Assembly (NCBI GenBank): GCA_026261815.1
Contig: JAMPIT010000379.1
Location: 5,654,001 to 5,718,000, forward strand
Direction of reading: 5' to 3'
Length of the DNA: 64,000 nt
Origin: Monarcha castaneiventris obscurior
Lineage: Eukaryota > Chordata > Aves > Passeriformes > Monarchidae
Shown here: positions 1 through 8,118 of the stretch, piece after piece
Layout of the letters: every line of letters starts with the position of its first letter
Numbering within the stretch: position 1 is the first letter of the stretch
Translations under genes and position numbers: made by a program
Notes under the pieces: model-generated
Database searches by the model: none
Seen by the model: only the letters and a program-made list of their open reading frames with translations
Told to the model about the DNA's origin: nothing

Positions 1-3000
1 AAAACCTGCAATGGTAACAGAAACAATGTGAAAAGTTGCAGAAGTGAAATACTTGCTAGGTTGCACACAGGAATACCTTAAGCATACAGGAATACCTTAT
101 TGTGTGTTGTCCCACTCTGGACCTAAAATGGCTGTTTTGCAGGGAATGTTGTTGCCTGGTGACCAAAAGTGCATCTCCTAGGCCACAGAGGGATGTGAAC
201 ATTCAGAAATTGATTTGTTCCTGTTGCTCTTGAGGAGACCATACCCGTAAAATAGATTAAGCCAACACATAATCATCCATGCATTCTCCTTGCTGGCATG
301 CTTAAACTTGATACTGAAGACAGGCCTGTGATTTTGAGCTACTTATCAACCAGGCAAGGGAAAAACAGAATAATACCTCGTGCACTACTGCCCACAGAAT
401 ATGAAAGTAGACCAAGCCTGAGCTACTGTGAGACTGCAAGACACCCTGCTTCAATTAAGTCTGTGTTGTACATCTAGCCTGTTCCGGTGCAACCTCCCAG
501 TTGCTATCAGGCTCTCTTTCTTTCATTAGAATCAAGTAGTTAATTAGCCCCAGCCTGTCCTCTCTCCTTCTCTCTTTCCCTTTAACGCAGCAGTAATGAT
601 GTCTAATTACCAGCAGCAGTGGATTACAGCACCATCAGGAGCAAATCCCTCTGGCTGACAGCAAAGCTGAGCAGCAAATCTTAAAGCTTCAAGGAGAGAA
701 TAATTCCTAACAAAGTATTTGAATATTTGCTTATTTTTGACCAGCTTGTGACTGTAGAGCCCAACTTGTAATTTCATCCATCCTGTTATGCACAGGGAGT
801 GCTCGTGCTGCCAGAAATGATTAATTTTAAATTGAAATTACTTTTACCTATGGTGAGATCAAGTGATGGACAAGAAGAGGGAGAGACTTAGTTTGGGGCT
901 ATGCTACCATTTGGGGCTCTCTCTGAGGGCTGGACAGGCCCATATGTATGGGATACCCATGAGAGAGGGGAGAAAAAACAACCAAAAACAGTGGGGATGT
1001 TTATAAATGATCACAGCTTAATAAACTCTTAAATAATAATTAAGAGTTAAATAAATGAGAGAATGGGCTTTTAAGGCCTACCAACAATTACTGTCTGAAG
1101 AAAATCCAATTTTTTCCCTGTAACTTATCATTCCCATCTGGGTGAAATTCTAGGCCTCTTGAAGTCAATAGGAGCTTTGCCATTGACTTTCTCTGGGCCA
1201 GGGGCTGCATCCCTGTTCTGTCAAACATGTTCTCTCTGAGCCTCCAGTGCCTGGCAGGCGCTGCCCTGGCCCTGGCAGGAGCTCATACAAACCACTGCCA
1301 CCCTGCGGGCCTGCTTAAATACTCCTCTGCCTTTTGTGGTGGGATAGTGACACCAGATTCATGGGCTTAGGAGGGGCTGGCATTTGTTTTTCAGAGCTGA
1401 ATGTTGCCGAGCATCGCCCTTTCCCATTTATGCTGGACAACAACAAATTTCTCTTGGCTCTCAGGAGGAAATTGTACCTACATAAAGGACCTCTTCCGAA
1501 AAGGTTTGTAAGTCATTGCTCAGGTTATACGCAGATATTCAGGAATTGTTACAGATAGGTCATGCTAACTCTTCCTTTCTTGATTTCATTAGCAATCCTA
1601 ATTTTATTAGAATTCCTGCTTGGTTGCTTTAGCTATCTAAAGAGTTACTCCTATAGGAATATAAATACACATATATGGACATACAGAGACATTCACAGCC
1701 AACTGTGTGATTCCCACAAATGTACAGTGGTAAGACCTGCAGGATGCTTGAACTCTCACTGAAATCCCTTGTGGGAAAAAATAAAAACAAAAATTGATTC
1801 TTTGTTCTTAAAATAGAAAACAGGATGGAAGGTGGGATTCCAGGCTTTCATGGCCTAGCAAAGATGAGAGAAAATAAACAAGCTGATCATCACTGAGTCT
1901 GGTGTTTCAGAGGACCAGAAAAGCACTTAATTTTTAAATTCCATCATGTAAAATTAAGGTTATCCTGTTTATTTAGTAGCATAGTCAATGTCATTTAAAA
2001 ACATACTGAATTTGCTTACAGTTTTGAACCTGCAGTGAAAAGGATAGTCTTGGGAATAAACAATCTTGCCCACTGGCCCTTCAAAATAATTATTTCCGTG
2101 AGCAGAAGCAATATTTAAAAATACCAAGCTAATTGCAGACTTCTGCTTTAGGCAACCTTTTTGTTATAAATTGTATCTATAGTACTCTCTGGGCTCAGAG
2201 ACGAGCAATCAATCTTCTAACAGTGAAACAGAGATCTGCCAAATCATCTGAATCTATAGGCAGACCTGGAACACTTCAGTGAATAAAAACCACAGAGAGG
2301 GAAAAAACTCTGTCCAAAGCTTCTCTTTTACTTTCAATCATCATATTGAAGATCTCCTTAAAATTAATTTCCCACTTCTGCCTCTTCACAGCCATGACAG
2401 CGTCGATGACAAGGGGGCAAATACAAGCCAGCCCCTGGGAATGCCCAGGTTTATGACTTCAGCAAGGCAAAGAGAGGCAGATTTCCCCGGCAGCCTACGT
2501 CACAACCCAACCCAGAATACTTTCCAAGAAGCCCCCTTTGCTGCGCCACCCAGCAACCTTCCCGTTAGGTCCGGATAAGCTGCCACTCCAAGAAAGAAAA
2601 AAAAAAAAAAGAGGGTATTGCTCATCCAAGCCAAATGCCCAGGCAGGAATATTTTTAATTGCCGGGTTTCCTTTCTCGGCTCCCCCTCCACACCCGCCCC
2701 ACGCACAGACAAAAGAAGCTTAGCTTGCGTGACCCAGCGCATAAGAAGTAAGAATAATGATACATTAAGAGAGTTCAATAGGCAAAACCTACTTGCAACC
2801 AACAGTCCCCATCTTCTTAAATAGGAAAATCTGTCGCTCCTGCCACCACCAAGCATAATAGCTCTCCCGCTGTCAGACCTGCGCCAAGCCCGCAGCGCCA
2901 GCGCCTGCCGGGGATGCCACGCTACCCTAGCGCATCGAACGGAGTGCTGAGGGGCTCCTGCGACCCCAGAAAGTGTCACAAAATACACCCTTCCCTCGGT

Positions 3001-3649
3001 CATGCGGAACCCCGTCCTCCCTTTGTTGAGCATCCTCTCTCTCCCGCCGCCCCTTACTAGCGCAGCCGGCGCTCCACAGCCAAGCCGGGCACATTCGCGG
3101 CCGCTCGGCGGCGGCGCCAGGGCTGCGGGATAACAATAAAGAAAAAAGGATAAAAATAAAAATAATTTTAAAATAAATAAATAAATAAGCCCCAACAGCT
3201 ATCCCGGGGAACCACCGCCCGGCGCCGCGCCTGGCTTTGTGCCAGGCAGGGTACCCCCGTGCGCCATCCATCAGCCCCGCCGGCGGCGGGGGCCGCTGCC
3301 CGGGGCGGCCGGGCCCGGCACAATGGCCGGAGCGGCGGCGGCGGCAGCGGGACAATAGCGCACCCCGACCCCGCCGCAGCGGCCCGGGGAGGACGGGGGG
3401 GACGAGCAGGACGAGGAGGAGAAGGACACCGACCCGGCGGGGTGCGTTGTGCGCACGATCGCTTTAAATAAAAGGACCCACAAAGACCTCAGCGGTGTAT
3501 AATGTGACAGGCAAACGCAACATGGTGATGATGACTTGGGGGAAGAGGGAGGAAGGAGCCAACTGTGGCTGCGGCTCCCCCTGCGCCTCTCGCTCCCGGA
3601 GCGGGCTGCAGCGGCCGACATAGAACAAGGAAGACAATTCTCTACTAAC
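1..3649 (-). other. NOL4: NOL4 intron 1, 5' part
   Basis: This stretch lies downstream of the exon 1 splice donor on the gene strand, so it is the beginning of intron 1; the next coding exon was not found. The part nearest the exon (about 2870-3649) is GC- and CpG-rich. From 1 to about 2500 it is AT-rich and lacks recent repeats. Two things stand out: an imperfect palindrome at about 1141-1205, and a block with several homeodomain-type TAAT cores at 530-850. Short A-rich simple sequence occurs at 2590-2612 and an AAATAA-rich run at about 3135-3188. The open reading frames in the GC-rich part show no family resemblance and are explained by low stop-codon density. Confidence 0.75.
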
Positions 3650-3916
3650 CGTGGTTTTGACTGGCACGTACAGCACTTGCTTCCCTCCTCCAGCACCACC
3701 ACTGACCTCGTCCGAGTTGCCGAGCTGGAAGCCTTTAGATTTGACCCAGAATTTGAATTTGGCATTATCCGTGGAGCTCGACTCGGAGCCGTTCAGGAGC
3801 TGGACGATCCGGTCGTATTTTTTACGGGTCACCGTCTTGGTTTTTCCTGAGTCCCCGTAAGTCCTGAGACACCAGTCCTGAAACTGGCGGTACATGTCCC
3901 GGTCGCTGCTCTCCAT
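3650..3916 (-). CDS. NOL4: NOL4-family nucleolar protein, first coding exon (partial gene)
   Basis: This exon encodes the N-terminal 89 residues of nucleolar protein 4, a nuclear/nucleolar protein that is mainly neural and testicular in mammals and whose biochemical role is poorly defined. The protein begins MESSDRDMYRQFQDWCLRTY. It continues with a basic stretch (KTKTVTRKKYDRIVQLL, residues 25-41), an SESSSTD segment (44-50), KFKFWVKSKGFQLG (53-66), a glycine-rich linker (72-78) and KQVLYVPVKTT (79-89). I recall nearly the same order of segments at the start of vertebrate NOL4. The start is firm: A at -3, G at +4, and an in-frame TAG at 3923-3925 only three codons upstream of the ATG. The exon ends in phase 0 at ACG followed by GTTAGT (3649-3644), a usable but not perfect donor. 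Reading past it gives a run-on tail unlike the family. No later exon is in the window. The paralogue NOL4L is the main alternative; the AT-rich gene-poor setting favours NOL4. Confidence 0.85.
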
Positions 3917-3927
3917 AATCTCCTAAT

Positions 3928-4015
3928 ACACACACGCACACATGCACACGCCGGGGCGCACACACACACACACGGACACGCACACAGACACGGGCAGACA
4001 CACGGACACGCACAC
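3928..4015. repeat. (CA)n-type dinucleotide repeat in the NOL4 5' UTR
   Basis: An imperfect CA repeat, broken by CG, GG and AT steps, begins 12 bp upstream of the NOL4 start codon. On the transcript strand it reads as a GU-rich tract directly before the ATG, so it would lie in the 5' UTR whichever upstream start site is used, unless a splice acceptor falls inside it. No acceptor-like sequence is visible there. Confidence 0.85.
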
Positions 4016-4152
4016 GCCGCCCCGAAGCGGGCCGGGGTGCGGGGCCGGGCCGCCCCGCCGCACTTTGCACCTGTTCACCCAGCGCTCATGAAAAATGCAT
4101 CCACCTCCGAGCCGAAGCGAAGGAGGTCCCGGTGCAGGCAGATCCCAGCGGA

Positions 4153-4228
4153 TTTTTTTTTTTTTTTTTTTGTTGTTGTGGTGGTGGTTCGGGGGGGTGG
4201 GGGTCGGGAGGGGGATGGGTGGGGGGGG
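4153..4228 (+). repeat. Poly(T), GTT/GTG and G-run low-complexity tract with G-quadruplex potential
   Basis: A 19-bp T run (4153-4171) passes into GTT/GTG repeats and then a G-rich stretch at 4191-4228 with runs of 7, 5, 3, 5, 3 and 8 Gs separated by one or two bases. The G-rich strand is the plus strand, the template strand for NOL4, and lies about 275 bp upstream of the start codon. Confidence 0.85.
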
Positions 4229-4543
4229 CAGCAATCAATGCAATAGTGTGGCAATGTTCTCCTTCATTATTTTTTTTTTTTCACAGGAGGCAAAACGGAT
4301 CTGGTGGAGGTTCCTCTTATCCTTCCACTGTACGTGATCAGTCTCTTTAATAATTGTGCAAGGCAGGACTATCCCACTGGCTCCAGCAGCGTCTTACCCG
4401 GAGAGGGTTCGGGTGGATAAATAATTAAAATCCTATCCCTCTGCTTAGCGAAGAGAAAAGAAAATATTGACTCGGATCCTTCTTCTTTTCCATACATCAG
4501 CTGCACCCGGATTCACCCTGGATAGCGCAGGTGAAGAAGAGGC

Positions 4544-4570
4544 AAAAAAAAAAAAAAAAAAAAAAAAAAA
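4544..4570 (+). repeat. Poly(A) run, 27 bp
   Basis: An uninterrupted run of 27 A residues. On the minus (gene) strand it is poly(T) just upstream of a CTTCTTC-rich, CCAG-ending sequence that could be a 3' splice site. Confidence 0.9.
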
Positions 4571-5000
4571 GGGAAGAAGAGAAAAAGCCCACCCTACTCC
4601 GCCCCGGCAGCCCTCGTCTGTCTTCTCCGAAGGCTTTCTGAGCTTTCTGTCTCTGTCCTGGCGAGCTGTGCCTCTCCCCAAAGCCGCCTCGCCGCGCAGG
4701 ATGGAGGAAGCACTGAAGGGCACACTGGTCTCTTTGCTCCCCCTTTATTCCAAGGCTGGGCGGCTTTGCTTCAGATATCCCCGCTCCGGGCATGAAGGTA
4801 CTGGAAAGAAAGAAAGTTCTTACCTGCTATTTTCTAAGCCTAATGCATCCGATCCGCGTTTAAAAGAACATAATTTTTAATTTTTAAAAAATGGTCTGTG
4901 AGAATTTCACTTCCTCATATTGAGTCCCATCGAATTTTCATATGCCCTTTCAGGAATTTTCCTCTATTTATTTACTTGGCAATCCCAGCCGATGGAAGGG

Positions 5001-5040
5001 AAAAAAAAAAAAAAAAATTTAAAAAAGAAAAAGAAAGAAA
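5001..5040 (+). repeat. A-rich low-complexity tract
   Basis: A run of about 18 A residues followed by TTT and AAG/AAAG-rich sequence. It lies between the two CpG islands and has no coding signal. Confidence 0.8.
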
Positions 5041-5571
5041 ACCCATCTATATGAGATAGGCTTGGATATTGGACCAGAGGAGAGATCAGTCCCAGGAGGA
5101 TGTTGGTACAGGAAAGGAGGCGGCTCTCGTTGCTCTGCCAGTGTAATGATGGTGCTCACACATGTAGGACTCCTCGGGTGCGGGGTATCCTTTGGTCTCT
5201 GGGCTAAACTGGCTACAAGGCATTCAAGTAAGTTTGCGTGCAGATGCTGAGCATAAACCCCCTTTTCGTAAAGGGGGAAGAAGAAGAAAAAAAAGACAAT
5301 CCTGATTTTTTTTTCCCCCCTCCCTTTGCCACAGCTTCAGTTCACGCCGGAGATCTCCGCGCTCCCCCCGGTCTCCCCCGCCGCGTCAAGCAGGACACCC
5401 CCTCCGCCGGGAGGGAAGGCTCCGCCGCTGCGCTTCCTCTCGTCGCCTCTCCGCGGCCGCGCCCGCCCGCGCCTCCGCCATCCAGCGCCCGGCTCCGCGC
5501 CCCCGCTCCGCAGCCGTGCGGCACCTCCGCCGCTGGGGCACGAGTCCGGCCGGGGCCCGGCCGCGGGCAGC

Positions 5572-5620
5572 GCTGGGCTGGGCTGGGCTGGGCTGTGCTG
5601 GGCTGGGCTGGGCTGGGCTG
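5572..5620 (+). repeat. GCTGG pentamer tandem repeat
   Basis: About ten consecutive 5-bp GCTGG units, one changed to GCTGT, lie inside CpG island II. It causes the repeated glycine-leucine-alanine-tryptophan style frames seen on translation and is not a coding repeat. Confidence 0.9.
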
Positions 5621-5712
5621 CGCCGCTCCGCGCTGCGCTCCGCGCCGGGCTGGCGGCGGCGGCGGCGGCGCACCGGGCCGGGCCCAGCGCCGCTCCGCGC
5701 CCCCCCCGCGCC

Positions 5713-5724
5713 CTGATTGGCCGC
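5713..5724 (-). promoter_or_regulatory. NF-Y-type CCAAT box
   Basis: The minus strand reads GGCGGCCAATCAG here, an excellent match to the NF-Y consensus (CCAAT with flanking GG and CAG). It lies inside CpG island II in a normal position for a proximal promoter element. In the NOL4 orientation, transcription would start some tens of bases to the left (about 5620-5680). NF-Y boxes work in both orientations, so a rightward promoter is equally possible. Confidence 0.55.
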
Positions 5725-6364
5725 CGGGACAAAAGTTTCTGTGGCGACGGCGGCGCGGCGCGGTGACGGGCAGCGCTGTCCCATGTCGGGATGCTCCCGC
5801 CTCCGCGGGCGCGCCGCGGCGCGGGGGACGGCGCGCACCCGGCCCGGGCCCGCGGGGGGCGGGGGGGATGCGGCGGGGGGGAAGAAAGGCGAGGGAGGGC
5901 AGCGTTTCCATGGCGATGTCTCCGGGCGCAGCCCCCCCCCCCCGCCTCCCCGCGCGCAGACGGAGCGAGCGGATCAGCTGACACTTCATTAGCTGAGGAC
6001 CTAATTATTGCTTATTGGAGCAAGAAACGCGCGCAGGGCCGTGGCGGGGGGCTGGCGGCCTCCGCGCCCCCGGAGGACATCCCCTCCGCCACCTCGCCCG
6101 CGCTGCCGGCGGAGCGGAGGAGGAGCGGCGGCAGCGCGCACTTTGCGCCGCACCGGCCGGCGGGGCCGCCGCGGGCCCGGCGCGGTCCCTGCGGGACACG
6201 TGGCCGCCGCCGGGCCGGGCTTTCCTTGGGAAACGGAGAGCGAAGCCGCTCCGCCGCCCTCCCCGCGGCTCGGCCCCCGCCCGGCGGAGCGGAGGAGCCG
6301 CGCTCCCCCGGGGCGCCTCCACCAGCGCTCCCCGCGTGTCCCGGCGCCTCCGGGCCCCTCCACG

Positions 6365-6432
6365 CAGCCCGGCCCCGGGGAGCGCAGCCCGGCCCTCGGG
6401 AGCGCAGCCCGGCCCCGGGAAGCGCAGCCGCG
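6365..6432 (+). repeat. 20-bp GC-rich minisatellite, 3.4 copies
   Basis: Three adjacent copies of a 20-bp unit of form CAGCCCGGCCCCGGGGAGCG begin at 6365, 6385 and 6405. The second and third copies each differ by one or two bases, and a partial fourth follows. It lies at the distal edge of CpG island II. Confidence 0.9.
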
Positions 6433-6590
6433 GCTTGGGCCGGCCGTGGCCGCGGCACCGCACCCCGCGCTGCGGCGGGCAGCGAGCAGCAGCCGCCCCG
6501 CCGTTCGGAGCTCGCTGGGCGGGAGGGAGCCCGAAATCCACCGCAGCCCAAACACGCGCCGTTCTCGGCTCAGGTCGCTGAAATGAAGAG

Positions 6591-7831
6591 GGCTGCAGGG
6601 TTCCCGTGCTGTGCCTCGGGTGTCTTCTGCAGAAATCCCACCTGTGTCTGGGTATCCGGTCACGCCGGGCCTGGAAGGGCCCAGTGGAAAGGCAGCTGTG
6701 TGTTTTTCCTGCCCAGACCTGGGCAGTAGCGAGCACCCTTTGCTTTCACTCCCTTGTGTCCTGCAGAAAAAGGCTTCCATGGGCTGTCGTGCTGTTTACA
6801 CCGAGCCTGGATTTCTAGTGCAAAAGCCGAAGGTGCTAAGAGAAGCGGGAGAAGCCCTTCCTCACACACCAGCAGCCAGGACATGCTGCTCCATTGGGCT
6901 GGCCCTGCATATGGGCACCTCAACCCGGCCTCCATCTCCCCAGCTCACATGTCCTCTCCTCTCTCTCCTCTTCCTTTTCCCCTCTTTCCCCTCTCCCCCC
7001 AGTCCCACGTTTGCCTTTCTGCTTTCTGTCTGTAAACACCACCTCAGACACAGGCAAAGCTGGGACAAGACTCTTTAAACCAGCGCTCTGAAGGATGTTT
7101 ATGTTGCCAAAACCTTTCCTGCCGTGTGTAAAATCTGAGAGGACAAGCTGGCACAATGGGCAGAGAAAAGTAGGACTTAGAGATAACCCAAGGAGGCTTG
7201 AGACTTTTTGTTGGCCACAGGGCCCATAAATTATCTTGGCAGCCCCATTTTAGTGTTAGAGAAGCACGGGACTCCCGTCCATCACAGGATCTAGAGGCAA
7301 GGCAGTAACAAAGGCACTGCTGTGCAGAAGGGGAGCGAGGGGAACCTCGCTGAACTCTTACCCAGCAGGCTTTATGAGATGTAATATTACTTTAATGTGC
7401 CATTAGATCTACATTTAGAAAAAGGGTCGTAACATGGACTGGGCTGCACGGCTAAACAATTCTGTCAGATAATTGTTCTCAACCCGGCCTCCTGCTGAGG
7501 GTCTCAGTAACTTCCGTATCACACTGATACTGTGCTGTGACTGAATCCAAAGTACTCACACAAAGCAAGGGGGATAAAGGAAGATGTGACAGAGCCAGGA
7601 GTGACGATCCAGACAGTAATAGCATGGATAAGTAAAATGCTTGAAATATGCAGGAGTGGTTTAGTAGATCAGAAAATAATTCCATAGCCAGGAGTATCAC
7701 TTTGGATCATGCAAAGAGCCCTGTGCCTTCTCAGCAGAGACACATTCCTAAATTCAGTCAAGTTTGGACCATGCCTTAAAAAAACCCAGAAATATTAATT
7801 ATTTTTTCAAACTGTTTTGAGGCAATAGAGA
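6591..7831. other. Unique intergenic sequence
   Basis: GC falls from the island edge to background. There is a pyrimidine-rich CTC/TTC stretch at about 6950-7010. I see no recognisable repeat, gene or RNA; the open frames on both strands are short, overlapping and unlike any family. Confidence 0.6.
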
Positions 7832-8118
7832 GAATCATAGAATTCTAGAATGGTTTGGAAGGAATCTTAACAATCTTAACTAGATGATCTTAACAATCAT
7901 CTGCTGTGGGCTGGGACACCTTCCACTAGGCCAGTTTACTCAGAACCACATCCAACCTGCCTTGAACACCTCCAGGTATGGGGAGCCTATAACATCTCTG
8001 GGCAACGTTCTCCAGTGCCTCGCCCCCTCTATAGTACAGAATTTCTTTCTAGTATCTAATCTGTCTTCATCTTAAAGCCATTCTTGCTTGTCCTACCACC
8101 ACATGCCCTTGTGAAACA
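7832..8118 (-). mobile_element. CR1 LINE, 3' fragment
   Basis: The left end has the reverse-complement CR1 terminus (GAATCATAGAATTCTAGAATGG). It is followed by the conserved 3' region: CACCTTCCACTAGGCCAG, then CTTGAACACCTCCAGG, then AATTTCTTTCTAGTATCTAATC. It is a 5'-truncated copy of about 290 bp, the usual CR1 insertion form, with moderate divergence and no coding capacity left. Confidence 0.9.

Larger units (their letters stand above)
2870..4090. promoter_or_regulatory. CpG island I over NOL4 exon 1
   Basis: CpG dinucleotides are dense here, in sharp contrast to the AT-rich flanks. The island covers the first coding exon, the intron start and the immediate 5' UTR. Examples are the CGG/CCG-rich stretch at 3270-3440 and the GC-rich run at 4015-4070. 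Islands over the first exon are typical of neuronally regulated vertebrate genes. A short AT-rich spacer (about 3130-3190) interrupts the island. Boundaries are judged by eye, not computed. Confidence 0.7.
4091..5334. other. Spacer between the two CpG islands, upstream of the NOL4 start codon
   Basis: This segment is poorer in CpG and unusually rich in homopolymers: T-run 4153-4171, G-rich 4191-4228, T-run about 4270-4281, A-run 4544-4570 and A-rich 5001-5040. On the gene strand there is a donor-like GCAG/GTAAGA (intron from 4823) and an acceptor-like polypyrimidine tract ending CCAG (to 4518). On the plus strand there is an acceptor at 4286 and a strong GTAAGT donor at 5228. It probably contains NOL4 5' UTR and may contain exons of a plus-strand noncoding transcript. 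No family-like protein is encoded. Confidence 0.55.
5335..6590. promoter_or_regulatory. CpG island II, probable upstream promoter region
   Basis: This is the most GC-rich part of the window, with CpG present throughout, GGC runs (5650-5671), GC-box-like sequence, a CCAAT box at 5716-5720 and two GC tandem repeats. It lies 1.4-2.7 kb upstream of the NOL4 ATG. It may be the main NOL4 promoter feeding a spliced 5' UTR, or a bidirectional promoter. Long open frames occur on both strands in several phases, but they are proline-, arginine-, alanine- and glycine-rich and contradict each other, as expected of stop-poor GC-rich DNA. Confidence 0.7.

Noticed and set aside
2500..3355. Minus-strand frames of 231 and 142 codons in NOL4 intron 1
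   Set aside because: They contain low-complexity translations of simple repeats and GC-rich DNA, lie beyond the exon 1 donor, and do not resemble later NOL4 exons.
3464..3649. Continuation of the NOL4 frame past codon 89
   Set aside because: The sequence after KTT no longer resembles the family and a GT donor lies exactly at the loss of similarity, so it is read as intron.
6365..6432. Repeats considered as a CRISPR array
   Set aside because: Units are directly adjacent with no spacers, GC-rich, and in a vertebrate CpG island.
5238..6780. Many long open frames (up to 312 codons) on both strands in the GC-rich island
   Set aside because: They overlap in several phases, are almost only P, R, A and G, and follow from low stop density in CpG-island DNA. 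No domain is recognisable.
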